From contig CAYUIS010000049.1 of NCBI GenBank assembly GCA_964444825.1, positions 1 through 33,960 of the forward strand: a stretch of DNA of 33,960 bases. The letters are read 5' to 3'. A program made the translations under genes and the position numbers. The notes below the pieces were generated by a model. The model was given only the letters and a program-made list of their open reading frames with translations. It was not told the origin of the DNA and did not search any database. Of the stretch, positions 15,064 to 24,704 are shown piece by piece. Source of the DNA: CAYUIS01 sp964444825 (GTDB lineage: Bacteria > Chloroflexota > Anaerolineae > B4-G1). Position 1 is the stretch's first letter. Every line of letters begins with the position of its first letter.

Positions 15064-16707
15064 TTACAAATAGCCCAGCCCACGCAGGCGATCCACGACC
15101 TCTGACTCTTCCTCGGTGGTATATGCCACGGCCGACGTTTGCAAATCTGGCTCTGCTTCCCTGTCAGAGGCTGCCCGCTCGCCTGGCGTCTGACGGGTGG
15201 GATCCATCGTTTCCACCAAAACACGCCCGTCCATCCACTCTGGAACTGGCACGTCCAGCAAGTGCAGTATTGTGGGGGCCAGGTCCAAAATGCTCGCCGT
15301 GTCTCTCTCCCGTCGCGCGACAAAAGCCCCGCCCGTGAGGACATGGATTCCATCCATCCGGTGCAGACCGGTCACGCTTTTCGGCATCGGTTCAAAAAGC
15401 CGCGTACCTTTGAACCGTGTTTGAAGCAGATAACCCCCGTGGGGGCGCACGATGAGATCGGGTAGCTCTGACAACATCGGCCCAGAGAACACTTCCTCCC
15501 GCCTATAGACCTGATCGATGATGGGTTGATCCGTACCAGGATCCATCAGCGTCTGGAAACACTCGGTCAACTCGGTTCGCAGCGACTCGACCTCCAATTC
15601 CGGCACGGTGCCTGATGGTTCACGCCCGATACGGTTTATGTATAGACTGGCGTAGGTCGTACCGAAGGGCACATATGCCCGTGTACGCTCCCAATCGATC
15701 CAGGGAGCCTGGGCCAGCCTTCGGATCATGCTGTCCCGTCTTCTCCCGGGGCCCCTGGGAAACAACCGGTGCCGAAGGCCCAGTACGTCCAGACCTTTCA
15801 GCAGGCTCTCAGTTCCGGCCTGCATCTGCATCCACAGATCCGAAGCATTGAGTGCCAGGTAGCCTTGATCGACCAACCAGCGGTTCAAATATACACACTT
15901 GTCGGCGGGACCAAAGCCATGATCGGACATCAGGATGACGGATGCGCCGTCTGCCAGTTGCACCAGATCACCAATGATCCGATCAAGCGTATGATAGAAT
16001 TGCTGGACCAAATCTTGCTCGAAAGCCGAATGCTCAGCAAAGTCGGGATGGGCGGGATCCAGGCGGTCCCAAAACGCGTGTTGCAGCACGTCTACCGCTT
16101 GGAAATGCACCATAAAGAGATCCCAAGAACCCTGCCCCATCAACCACTGGGCTGCCCTCCAGCGTTGCCTGATGGTGTGCAGCACCCCTTCGACAAAACC
16201 TCCCACGTCGGACACCGCGATATCCATCGGCGGTACAATGACGTAATCCGGCACGCGAGCCAACAACTGCTCCCGCAGTTCCGCAGGATATGTAAATCGC
16301 GTGTCTATACCAGGAGTCAGAAAACCTGTGACCAGATAGCCATTAACGGGCTGGGGAGGGTAGGTTACGGGCACGTTGACCACGCACATACGTCGCCCAT
16401 GCTCGGAGAGTATTGCCCACAGCGTCCGATTTTGTATGGCCTGCGAGTTCACGAGCTCCGGATCATAACTCCCTGGACGATACCGCAGGAAATCCACGAT
16501 GCCATGCTTGCCGGGGTTCACGCCCGTTTGGAACGAGACCCACGCCGGCGCCGAGACGGGTGGAATCGTAGATTCCAGCATCCCACCGGATCCGGCCTCA
16601 ATCAGGTTTCGCAACACAGGCATAACGCCTGCATTCATCAGAGGATCCAACAGGTCAAACGTTGCGCCATCCAAGCCGATCACAAGCACGCCCTCTTTGT
16701 CCAGCAC
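15064..16707 (-). CDS. Alkaline-phosphatase-superfamily phosphodiesterase (type I phosphodiesterase/nucleotide pyrophosphatase-like)
   Basis: 547 residues from a GTG at 16705-16707. The superfamily metal sites are visible: the first Asp in IGLDGATFD (near residue 11), the nucleophile region PPVSAPAWVSFQTGVNPGKHG (about 48-68), VHFQAVDVLQH with Asp/His ligands, and MSDHGFGP with Asp-His. These enzymes cleave phosphodiester or phosphoglycan bonds using two metals. No signal peptide is seen, so it may be cytoplasmic unless exported otherwise. GAGGAGGT, overlapping the stop of the upstream flippase gene, sits 5 nt before the GTG, which decides the start over an ATG at 16734 and shows tight coupling. 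It is the last gene of the five-gene operon. A role in trimming or recycling lipid-linked glycan is inferred from context. Confidence 0.85.
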   Translation of the reverse strand: MLDKEGVLVIGLDGATFDLLDPLMNAGVMPVLRNLIEAGSGGMLESTIPPVSAPAWVSFQTGVNPGKHGIVDFLRYRPGSYDPELVNSQAIQNRTLWAILSEHGRRMCVVNVPVTYPPQPVNGYLVTGFLTPGIDTRFTYPAELREQLLARVPDYVIVPPMDIAVSDVGGFVEGVLHTIRQRWRAAQWLMGQGSWDLFMVHFQAVDVLQHAFWDRLDPAHPDFAEHSAFEQDLVQQFYHTLDRIIGDLVQLADGASVILMSDHGFGPADKCVYLNRWLVDQGYLALNASDLWMQMQAGTESLLKGLDVLGLRHRLFPRGPGRRRDSMIRRLAQAPWIDWERTRAYVPFGTTYASLYINRIGREPSGTVPELEVESLRTELTECFQTLMDPGTDQPIIDQVYRREEVFSGPMLSELPDLIVRPHGGYLLQTRFKGTRLFEPMPKSVTGLHRMDGIHVLTGGAFVARRERDTASILDLAPTILHLLDVPVPEWMDGRVLVETMDPTRQTPGERAASDREAEPDLQTSAVAYTTEEESEVVDRLRGLGYL

Positions 16708-16709
16708 GG

Positions 16710-18269
16710 TTACCTCCTCAAGACCTTCGCACATGCTGTCTTGGCAGCGGTTGTTACCAATATAGCCTCAGGCATTCCTGCTGCGCGGGTTGTCACAAGA
16801 TAGATCACACCCCCCAACAGAGTAACAAAGCCCAGAGAGATGATCTGGGCGCCAGTTTTTCCTCCGATCAACAGGGGTTGGCGATGATACAGCGTCGACG
16901 CAACCAGTACGGACACACCGGTGCCTGCCAGTATTTTCGCCAGATCACGTCCCAGGCCACGAATAGAATACTGGATGTCCACCCGCTTCTGCAGCCAAAA
17001 TGCACGGGCGATGGAGACGACATCTGCAAGGACGGCTGCCAGTGGGAATCCGTAAACACCCACCACGCGGAACAGCAGTACGTCAAGGACTATGTTGACG
17101 CCCAACATCAACACCATGTGCTGTATCGGCGTCCTTACGTCCTCCAAGGCGTAGAAAGGCGCTAGAAGCACAGCTATCAGAGCCAGCGTCGGGACCCGCA
17201 GAACATAGATGGCGAGCAGCCCTGACGTCAGCGTCACCAGTGCCGGCCGCGTATCGCTGAACGCCAAAACGATGCGCCCCCCGGGATAGCTGAAAGCGGC
17301 GCAAAAGGCGGCTACTGGGACGGTGAGGAAGAGCGCCAGGCGCATGGCCTCACCAGTCGCATCCTGGCGGTCCTTCCCGTTTCTCCACGCTGTTTGGGAC
17401 AGTGCAGGCAGGAGTATGGTCACCACGCTATTGGAGAAAACCTTGCTCAGCATGTTGGCGCCCATCTGGGCGTACGAGAGAGAGGATATCGTGCCTGTAT
17501 CAAGAGAGGCCGACCAAAAACGCTCAACCGTGACGCTGCTTTCGCGAAGCAGCGCGGCTCCCACACGAGCTGTCAATCCTCGCAATGGTGCCCATATCTC
17601 CGAACGATAGCCTGTTGCACCAACCAACCCCAGCTCTTTTGTTACCCATTCAAGTCCTAATGCGGATACGCCGATCTGCAACACCATCTTGGCGATAAAA
17701 CTGAGGCCGACTATCGTTATACCCATACGCCTGCCCAAGGTGAATATCAGGCCCAACGCCATCACATTGGCAAAGAATTCGGCCGTTAGCGGCAGAACAA
17801 ACCGCCGCTGCGAGTTCAGTACCGCCTGTAGAAAACCCGCCAGCCAGGTCAAAGGAATGACGACGAATATCCACCGGCTGATCTGTGTGGCAAGTTGCTG
17901 TGCCTCAGGGGGGATTGACGAAGCGAGTGCTCCTATGTAGAGCGGTCCGGCTATTATGCCAGCTAACGCCACAACTGACGATAGAAGCAGACCTACCATA
18001 CCGATCGTGAGGATGATCCTCCAGGCCACAGCAGGGCGGTGATCCTCTACCAAACGCACGAAAGAAGGAACAAGCACGAACCGCATTGCCGTAGACATCG
18101 CTCCGGCAACAAGCCCTGGCACCGTATAGGCGAGGAAGAAGGCATCGGCCTGAGAGCCTGCCCCAAACCGTATCGCGATGGATAGATTCAGTGCGCCTGT
18201 GGTGGCGACAGCTAGCGCGCTTATCACCGAAAAGGCGATAGAGTCGCTGACGAACCTTTTGCTATTCAC
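16710..18269 (-). CDS. MurJ/Wzx-like lipid-linked glycan flippase (MOP superfamily)
   Basis: 519 residues and about 13-14 hydrophobic spans along the whole length, the architecture of MviN/MurJ. The first spans hold GAGSQADAFFLAYTVPGL (about 34-51), close to the MurJ signature GxGxxxDAFFxAFxxPNL, and GAMSTAMRFVLVPSF (about 56-70) matches the next MurJ segment. MurJ flips lipid II; relatives flip other lipid-linked oligosaccharides. Because it sits among a glycosidase, a GT39-like protein and a phosphodiesterase rather than among cell-wall genes, I favour a glycan-export role, but a true MurJ is possible. The start is GTG (18267-18269), 6 nt after the propeller gene, with no clear ribosome site. 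Confidence 0.85.
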   Translation of the reverse strand: MNSKRFVSDSIAFSVISALAVATTGALNLSIAIRFGAGSQADAFFLAYTVPGLVAGAMSTAMRFVLVPSFVRLVEDHRPAVAWRIILTIGMVGLLLSSVVALAGIIAGPLYIGALASSIPPEAQQLATQISRWIFVVIPLTWLAGFLQAVLNSQRRFVLPLTAEFFANVMALGLIFTLGRRMGITIVGLSFIAKMVLQIGVSALGLEWVTKELGLVGATGYRSEIWAPLRGLTARVGAALLRESSVTVERFWSASLDTGTISSLSYAQMGANMLSKVFSNSVVTILLPALSQTAWRNGKDRQDATGEAMRLALFLTVPVAAFCAAFSYPGGRIVLAFSDTRPALVTLTSGLLAIYVLRVPTLALIAVLLAPFYALEDVRTPIQHMVLMLGVNIVLDVLLFRVVGVYGFPLAAVLADVVSIARAFWLQKRVDIQYSIRGLGRDLAKILAGTGVSVLVASTLYHRQPLLIGGKTGAQIISLGFVTLLGGVIYLVTTRAAGMPEAILVTTAAKTACAKVLRR

Positions 18270-18275
18270 GTATGT

Positions 18276-19247
18276 TTAGTCGAGATCCAGCCAGCTAGCC
18301 TGTCGATCGTCGCCGCTCTGCTCTGTCAATCTGGTGATATTGGACCCATCCGCATCCATCAGATAGATATCCCAGTCGTTCTCATAGCCGGCGGAGAAAA
18401 GGACCTTGGTGCCGTGCATAGCCCAGCGCGGCGTCCATTCGCTATGGGAATCTGAAAACGTCAGCCGCGTTTGTTCAGAGCCATCGGTGTTCATCACATA
18501 GATATCGCCGTTTCCATCCCGCGTGCTGATGAATAGGATCTTGGTGCCGTCGGGTGACCAGGCGGGCTGTGTGTCTCCCCCGGGGCTATCGGTAAGTCGC
18601 ACGCGATCCGTGCCATCGGCGTTCATGACATAGATCTCAGGATTGCCATCCTGACTGGACACAAAGGCAAGTCTGTCTCCATCAGGCGACCAGCCAGGCA
18701 TACTATCTGTGGTCGTATTCTGGGTGAGACGTGTGACTTGGCCAGTGTCAACCGCCGCGACATATATCTCGAAATTGCCGTCCCGGTTGGACTGAAAAGC
18801 GATTTGGTCGCCCCCAGGCGACCAGGCAGGATACCAATTGTCACCGCGCCCAGGCTCCAGGAGCCGGTGAGGGTCTGTGCCGTCCGCATTGATTATGTAC
18901 AGCGTAAAGTTGCTTATATCATCCTTGCCTGTTGTGAAGGCAATTCTTGAGCCATCAGGAGACCATGTGGGTTCGGAATTGGGGGGCGGGAAATTGGTTA
19001 GTCGCCGCACATTGCTCCCATCGCTGTTCATGACGTATATCTGATAATCGCTCCCCTCCCGAGTGGAATGGAAAACGATCAGACCATTTGGAGCTGACGT
19101 GATCGGGCTGGCGGTTGAGGTAGCGAGTGGGCTAAGCGGTGACTGTGTAGGAGATGGTACGGACGGGTCAGGCTCTGCCTTACAGGCTACCAGGATAGCT
19201 CCTGTGATTGTGATAACTACCATCGCGAACCGTATACGGTTTTTCAT
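18276..19247 (-). CDS. TolB-like beta-propeller lipoprotein
   Basis: 323 residues. The N-terminal signal ends in a lipobox ILVAC (Cys at about 22), then comes a Ser/Pro/Thr linker to about 52. The rest is about six PD40/WD40-like blades, each containing 'IYVMNxDGSxxxRLT' and 'PxWSPDGxxIAFxSxRDGNxEIY'. The fold is that of the TolB C-terminal propeller. Such lipoproteins bind partner proteins or polymers at the membrane surface. There is no TolB N-terminal domain and no Tol/Pal gene nearby, so this is not a Tol system. An AAGGGG ribosome site precedes the ATG. It lies 21 nt downstream of the membrane glycosyltransferase gene, in the same operon. The partner is unknown. Confidence 0.88.
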   Translation of the reverse strand: MKNRIRFAMVVITITGAILVACKAEPDPSVPSPTQSPLSPLATSTASPITSAPNGLIVFHSTREGSDYQIYVMNSDGSNVRRLTNFPPPNSEPTWSPDGSRIAFTTGKDDISNFTLYIINADGTDPHRLLEPGRGDNWYPAWSPGGDQIAFQSNRDGNFEIYVAAVDTGQVTRLTQNTTTDSMPGWSPDGDRLAFVSSQDGNPEIYVMNADGTDRVRLTDSPGGDTQPAWSPDGTKILFISTRDGNGDIYVMNTDGSEQTRLTFSDSHSEWTPRWAMHGTKVLFSAGYENDWDIYLMDADGSNITRLTEQSGDDRQASWLDLD

Positions 19248-19268
19248 TGGTTTACCCCTTTTTTGTTG

Positions 19269-21386
19269 TCAGATACCATAAAAATAGTTTGTCAAAACGC
19301 TCAAGGCCGTGCAATCCAGCATTACCATGCCGATGACCACCACTGTCGACAGCCATCTGCGGTGACGGCCCGGCACTAATTGAGACCAGCCCAGCGTCAG
19401 AAACACACCGATGGGCAAGACTATGGGGAATAGATAACGCCCCTGAGGAGCCCACAGGCCATACATAGCGAGCAGCGGCATAAAGACCGTGAATGAGGCG
19501 AATAGCAGGGCCATCCCCAGGACAAGGAGGGAATATTGTTGGTTGATTTGATAAACGTTCATTTTGCCAAATATGGTCTTACAGACGTAGACTCCCATTC
19601 CTACCGCGCCGATTCCACAGATGAAACCCAGGGTCTTGTACGCGAATGCAGGCAATGGCACTGCCAGGGCCGCCCCAAAGTTTCCCCAAAACGACTCAAA
19701 GCCCAACTGGATTGGCCGGGAGTCTGCCAGCAGTTTTTGGAGATTGCTTTGCCATAGACTGAAAAACCGCTGTACAGTGCTGGACAGTCCAAGCCAGCGG
19801 CTGACTCCGACCGTTGCAATCTCGCCCAGTGTGCGGATCTGTTCGCCCGAATCATTGCGCAGCCACTCCACCTGCGCGTCTGTGGCAGATGCATCGGTTA
19901 TTGTGACCTGATCAAAGTACATCACTGACTCTGGCGCCGCGGCGAGTATGACCTGCAAGTGTACGGCATCGTCCGGGACAATGAATTGGAGTGTCACGCG
20001 TTGCCACTCTGGGCTGGCGGTAAAGTCTACCTCGCTACTCGTCCCGTGACCTGGGGCCACCATAGAAAGCCAACCTCGATGTTCCCCAGAGGCTGTGCGA
20101 ACCTGGGCTGCCAGGCTGACTGTGTGCCCCCGCAGGTCTAGGGCATACTGAGGCAACAGACTTTGCCCGAGCATACCACCTTCAGAGGCCCCGCCTGCCA
20201 CACGTAGTGCACAAGCCCCATCCTGTGATGCTGTGCGTGTTACTGTGCTCCCCCAGGATGATGACACTGGCTCCCAATAGCGTGCTTGCTTGGAGGGGAT
20301 GAACAGCGATGCCAGCAGGGTTAGGGCCACCACGCCGATGGCTAGAATACCATATCGCATCCATACGCTAGTTCGGCTGCCATAGACCAATCCTGTGATC
20401 ATTATCAGGGGGATTGTCCATACGGTGCTCTGCTTAGTGAACAGTCCCAACAGCGAGAGCCCAACGAGGATCAGACCGCGCCGCCAGTTGAGCCCGGACT
20501 TGGAGATAACCACGAGTACGCCCAGTAACGTCGTGGTGCATACTGCGGCCAATATATCGTTATTCAAGACGCTACCCATATGGGCCAACATCGGATGAAA
20601 TGCTACCAGTGTTGACGCGCCCATCGCCAACAACACATCGTTGTAAAAGAGTCTCCGTGTGGCCCAGATGACGGCGGTGATCAGTGCCAAGAGCATTGAG
20701 ACTGTGGTCAAACGCATCGCGTACAACTGCAAAGCGGTGTCTGCCTGGGGGAAAACAAGGTACACCATTCCTGGTGCGAGATAATAGAGCGGGGGATCGT
20801 TGCCCACTTGTGGATAGTAGAGAAAGCGATTGTCAATGACATGTGTGGGGGGATCATACGTTATTCCATGCTGAGGCAACAGGCCTACCGGCGGAGACTC
20901 GACAGGTTGACGCTTGATCAAGCGCCAGAAATCGTAGTTGAACATTGACAGGACAATCTGCTCCTGCAACTCAGGCGACAGGTCATCTATCGTCGGTACG
21001 CGCTTGAGCTGCCCAAGGAGCGCCGCATACTCGAAATGCGCGTGTTCATCCGGCGACTGCCAAGGGGGGGTTATCGAACTATAGAGCAGACCTCGGACCA
21101 ACGTTAGGCCGATGAGGAGCAGGGCATGACGCTTGTACGCTGCTCCAGTCACTCCGAGGGCAAACAGGATCACATTGATCAATACTGCCAGCACCATCGC
21201 CCCGTAGAAAAACAGCAGGACAAGATACCACGTTGGTTGTCCCCACAGCCCTGGCTTGTGCCTAGCAAACGCCTCCACAGTCGGTCGAAGTATAGGTGTC
21301 AGAAGCAATGTGGACAATAAAAGTCCAGATAACACCATAACCACGATGCGGAGTCGCTTGGCGGGCTTTTGCTCAACGATAGTCAT
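19269..21386 (-). CDS. GT39/DUF2142-type membrane protein with an inserted extracellular beta-sandwich domain
   Basis: 705 residues. About 11-13 membrane spans in two blocks (about 10-360 and 550-700) are interrupted by a soluble insert of roughly 130 residues (about 365-500). The first extracellular loop carries SPDEHAHFEY, matching the acidic PDExAH motif of DUF2142/GT-C enzymes, and a later loop has YYPQVGNDPPLYYL. The insert (ALRVAGG..., VSLAAQVRTASGEHRGWLSM, WQRVTLQFIVPDDAVHLQVIL, MYFDQVTITDA) reads like a carbohydrate-binding jelly roll. Reaction: transfer of a polyprenyl-linked sugar on the outer face, by family inference. The gene begins 15 nt after the rhamnosidase-like gene. An AGGGCG ribosome site is present. 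The insert makes it larger than its truncated paralogue at the window start appears to be. Confidence 0.85.
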   Translation of the reverse strand: MTIVEQKPAKRLRIVVMVLSGLLLSTLLLTPILRPTVEAFARHKPGLWGQPTWYLVLLFFYGAMVLAVLINVILFALGVTGAAYKRHALLLIGLTLVRGLLYSSITPPWQSPDEHAHFEYAALLGQLKRVPTIDDLSPELQEQIVLSMFNYDFWRLIKRQPVESPPVGLLPQHGITYDPPTHVIDNRFLYYPQVGNDPPLYYLAPGMVYLVFPQADTALQLYAMRLTTVSMLLALITAVIWATRRLFYNDVLLAMGASTLVAFHPMLAHMGSVLNNDILAAVCTTTLLGVLVVISKSGLNWRRGLILVGLSLLGLFTKQSTVWTIPLIMITGLVYGSRTSVWMRYGILAIGVVALTLLASLFIPSKQARYWEPVSSSWGSTVTRTASQDGACALRVAGGASEGGMLGQSLLPQYALDLRGHTVSLAAQVRTASGEHRGWLSMVAPGHGTSSEVDFTASPEWQRVTLQFIVPDDAVHLQVILAAAPESVMYFDQVTITDASATDAQVEWLRNDSGEQIRTLGEIATVGVSRWLGLSSTVQRFFSLWQSNLQKLLADSRPIQLGFESFWGNFGAALAVPLPAFAYKTLGFICGIGAVGMGVYVCKTIFGKMNVYQINQQYSLLVLGMALLFASFTVFMPLLAMYGLWAPQGRYLFPIVLPIGVFLTLGWSQLVPGRHRRWLSTVVVIGMVMLDCTALSVLTNYFYGI

Positions 21387-21401
21387 ATTGCGCCCTATGG
21401 C

Positions 21402-24344
21402 TCAGTTCCTCTGTTCACATATCACCGGCATAAACGTGGTATGACAATCCTGATGCACATGCAGGGTATGCGTGCCCCCCTGTAGAGGAATGTGTATCCC
21501 CTCGGCGGTCTCAGTGATACCATCCATCAGCGGCGTTCCCTGTTGCCATACCACGCGGTCGCCCAGAGTTAGCACCATCGTATCGCCGGTTTGAGGGATG
21601 AGGATTTCTCCCACTGTCGCAGTAGGTGCACTCAACTCTAACCTGCTGTTTTCGCAGTCCTTGACTTCCCAATAGACCTGGAGCTCACCATCTTGAAGTG
21701 GCAAACGGCCAGACGCATAAGACACACCGCTGAAAGCAGGCTTTACTGACCAAGTGTCTGGCCCTAGCCTACGTGCGCCCAAGACGTAGGTGGTGAGAAA
21801 CCATGTCGGTCCACCTCCCCAGACGTGAGATCGACTTGAAGCGTACCGTTCACGTGAATTTGTTGTTTCCCACCAGGTCGTTGCTCCTAGATCGAGCAGG
21901 GGCCCATAGTAAGCCTCCATGATGCCAAGTGCTTCTGAGATATGACCTGAACTGCCCAATGCCTCCAACACCCAGAACATTCCGTACATCTGCACATTGG
22001 GAGGCAATTCCAGAAGGGATGAGACCAGGTGGTCCACTTCTTGCTCGGGGACCAGTCCATAGGCCAGCGGCCACGCCTGTGCGTGAATCGTCGGAGATAG
22101 GACCTCGTTCTGGAAGACGCTTGCTGCATACCGATGCTGGGTGGGAAGATACAGGCGGTCATTGATCTGTTCTCTGGTGAGGTCAGCTTTTTGATGCCAG
22201 ATAGAGGCATCGGCAGTATTGTCAGTCGCTTTGGCGATGCTCGATGCGTCCATCAAGGTACCATAGTACAGCGCATTTATGGCCGCCGATTGACCATAGC
22301 GATTGTCAGTGCCGGCCCAATCTATCAATGCGGTCTCCCACCACTCGCCAAAAGGTATATCCAGCAATCCTGTGCTTGGGTTCTCGCGGTCCTCCAAATA
22401 GGCCATGAATGCACATAGGACAGGATACACCTGCACCGAGAGCTGGACATCTTCTGTCATCTGTTGGTAGTCGTGAAGGCTCTGCACCCAGAGCATCCCA
22501 TAATCAAGCAATAGCGTTGTATCGCTGTTGGGTGCCAGTGCTGCTGGCCGTCCATCCACAAATGCGTCCGCCATAAACAGCAGACCCCGTCTGAGGAGTC
22601 TCGTGTCCCCAAAGGCCACGCGGTTGATATGGTCTGCGACATAGGCATCACCCCACCATTGCCCCCTTTCACGCCAGGGGGTGTCGGTGTAGGCATCTGT
22701 CATGTTGGGATATAGAGTATCCACGCCCATCTGCCATATCTCGTTGAGAAACTCGTTGGAGGAGTTGAACGATCCCCGCTGAATTACAGGGTATCTTTCC
22801 TCATAGACCTGAATCTGCCCAACTTGGACAGGGCCATCCCCCCAAGCAGCGATCAAGACGTACCGACCGGCACGGGCATCTATGGTGGAGATGGAGCGAA
22901 GCGTCCCGTCGAGGACCCACGAATCCACCTGATTCCATGGTGCGTAAAGCGAACCGGGGTAGGGCAGGGGGCGAAGTGTGCCTGGCAGAAGCCGCTCATC
23001 CCATCCAATATCAACCACCGTTCCCGCAGGGCCGGTGACATTCGTCGTTAACCGTCCGTGAATCACTCGACCAAGATCCAGCACCACGTAGGCAGGCGTT
23101 GTCGTGAATTCAACCGTCACGCCCTCTCCTGAGGATATTGATACCGCGTCTGGCTGGCTAACTGGTTCAGCCAAGAGCAGCCTGCGTCCGGCCTGTGCAC
23201 CCTGCTGGAAAGGGAGAGTCACCGGTTGTATGTCCTGCACGGAAATACCAAAGGTTAAGCCTTGGGGAGGGATGCCAGCAAACGACAAGCTGTGAGTGCC
23301 GGTATCTACCATCGTGGAAGCAATGTACACATCGGGGCGATGAACATCGGCCTCTTTCCACTCAATATTGTTGTTATCCAGGAGAACCGTGCCGGAAGGC
23401 GATGTCTCTGTTCCGGTAAGTATCTCGACCAGGAACTCTGTCGGCTTGGAGGCCTCGAAGTGGAAAGTGTAAGGATCGGATATCGATGGACCTAGTTCGC
23501 CAACCGCGCGTCCCGGTGACAATAGACCGGTGTCAATCACCGTCGGCGTGAAGGGTACGCTAGTCAGCAGCGGTATAGAGCGGGGCTGGTAAGCGGTTTC
23601 ACCGGGAAGGTCCTTGACCACCGCCGCAGGCCATTCGTCATCGGAGAAAGCTGGCAACATCCAATCACGGGGAAGCTGTCGCAAGTCAACCAACTCCGTC
23701 GGTCCAATTAGCTTCCAACTGTGGACGGACACAGCATCTTGTCTCCACGCTCTGGACAGCAACGCCTTCCATTGGGGACCTGTACGGGCTGCCACATAGA
23801 GCCCTTGGCTTGTGACTCCCTGAATATGGCTCAACAGAAGCGGTGTGTCGGACTCGGCCCGTCTGGTATTAGGCGCCCACTGAACGAGTACAGCAATCAG
23901 ATGGACACCTGGGTGCAACACGCTGAGCTGATGGATATCATATTCCCGCCTAGTCCGTGAGAAGCGAGCGGGGCCACGCCCCGCCCAGACGCCATCCACC
24001 CATACTTCATAGCGAGTATCAGCGAAAACAAAGAGTTGAACGCTCTCCAACGGTTCAGCAAGGGCAAAAGTGTGTCGAAACAAAACCACCTCGTGAGGAG
24101 CTGGAGTAGATGCATGCGCCCAGATGGCTCGGTTCTGAGCAAAATCCCCTGGCTGCGTTATTGAGGGAAGGGATGCGGTAGAAGTCAGCGAGGAGGCGGT
24201 GGTTGCCTCAGGTGTTGTGTCTTCACAGCGGAAAAGTTCAGCGTCGCCTCCACTCTTGCCACAGGCAACAAATACCCAAGCTAAGAGAAGGATGCCAAGC
24301 AGACTCTGATACGTTTTGTACGATTGTATCTTGGTTTCCTCCAT
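21402..24344 (-). CDS. GH78-like alpha-L-rhamnosidase family lipoprotein
   Basis: 980 residues. The signal peptide ends at WVFVAC (Cys28), an imperfect lipobox. The N-terminal half has beta-sandwich modules of bacterial rhamnosidases: VQLFVFADTRYEVWVDGVWAGRGP (about 80-105), later WDERLLPGTLRPLPYPG. The (alpha/alpha)6 catalytic domain covers about 530-860, with TDAYTDTPWRERGQWWGDA, DIPFGEWWETALIDWAG and QSAAINALYYGTL, in the places where GH78 enzymes have the DCPTQCPQRDERLGWTGD-like and later acid motifs. C-terminal beta-sandwich from about 870. It probably removes rhamnose or a related deoxysugar outside the cell. It is the first gene of the minus-strand operon, reached from the divergent promoter through a leader of about 130 nt. 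The exact glycan is unknown. Confidence 0.85.
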   Translation of the reverse strand: MEETKIQSYKTYQSLLGILLLAWVFVACGKSGGDAELFRCEDTTPEATTASSLTSTASLPSITQPGDFAQNRAIWAHASTPAPHEVVLFRHTFALAEPLESVQLFVFADTRYEVWVDGVWAGRGPARFSRTRREYDIHQLSVLHPGVHLIAVLVQWAPNTRRAESDTPLLLSHIQGVTSQGLYVAARTGPQWKALLSRAWRQDAVSVHSWKLIGPTELVDLRQLPRDWMLPAFSDDEWPAAVVKDLPGETAYQPRSIPLLTSVPFTPTVIDTGLLSPGRAVGELGPSISDPYTFHFEASKPTEFLVEILTGTETSPSGTVLLDNNNIEWKEADVHRPDVYIASTMVDTGTHSLSFAGIPPQGLTFGISVQDIQPVTLPFQQGAQAGRRLLLAEPVSQPDAVSISSGEGVTVEFTTTPAYVVLDLGRVIHGRLTTNVTGPAGTVVDIGWDERLLPGTLRPLPYPGSLYAPWNQVDSWVLDGTLRSISTIDARAGRYVLIAAWGDGPVQVGQIQVYEERYPVIQRGSFNSSNEFLNEIWQMGVDTLYPNMTDAYTDTPWRERGQWWGDAYVADHINRVAFGDTRLLRRGLLFMADAFVDGRPAALAPNSDTTLLLDYGMLWVQSLHDYQQMTEDVQLSVQVYPVLCAFMAYLEDRENPSTGLLDIPFGEWWETALIDWAGTDNRYGQSAAINALYYGTLMDASSIAKATDNTADASIWHQKADLTREQINDRLYLPTQHRYAASVFQNEVLSPTIHAQAWPLAYGLVPEQEVDHLVSSLLELPPNVQMYGMFWVLEALGSSGHISEALGIMEAYYGPLLDLGATTWWETTNSRERYASSRSHVWGGGPTWFLTTYVLGARRLGPDTWSVKPAFSGVSYASGRLPLQDGELQVYWEVKDCENSRLELSAPTATVGEILIPQTGDTMVLTLGDRVVWQQGTPLMDGITETAEGIHIPLQGGTHTLHVHQDCHTTFMPVICEQRN

Positions 24345-24483
24345 ACTCGGGATGAAAGCCCAATCGCATTGAGTGCATACGAGCCGGTCCCGTAAACTCC
24401 CGCGCCGTCTCGATCACGGCTGGACATTGATTCCCAGCGAAAATAGTCCCTGGGCCTGCCGTTACTATCGAACCGTTCTGCCG

Positions 24484-24545
24484 ATTCTATCACGGTTGAA
24501 CACCCCCGTCAACAGATTGACGGTGAGGGTGCTCTGCTATAGAAT
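24484..24545. promoter_or_regulatory. Symmetric divergent promoter pair with -35 boxes 4 bp apart
   Basis: Leftward: TTGACG at 24507-24512 (minus), 17-nt spacer, TAGAAT at 24484-24489. Rightward: TTGACG at 24517-24522, 17-nt spacer, TAGAAT at 24540-24545. Both promoters have identical hexamers and spacing, and the two -35 boxes are the arms of an inverted repeat with a CAGA centre. The 360-nt intergenic region has no other gene; leaders of about 130 nt (left) and 150 nt (right) remain. Confidence 0.75.
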
Positions 24546-24704
24546 ACACCCTCTTGCGGTCCCATTGGAATGCCTGACAAATTCGGTGACTGTCACAGTC
24601 GAGGGATTGGCAGCATTCCCTGGTTAAACCGGCTGAGCGCGTTCTCGATATACTGGGCAAAAGGAGCCATCGATGACAAAACAGTCGAATCGAGGCCTGT
24701 TGAG

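Noticed and set aside
15769..16803. 344-codon rightward frame opposite the phosphodiesterase
   Set aside because: It is antisense to a gene with full catalytic motifs and has no family features.
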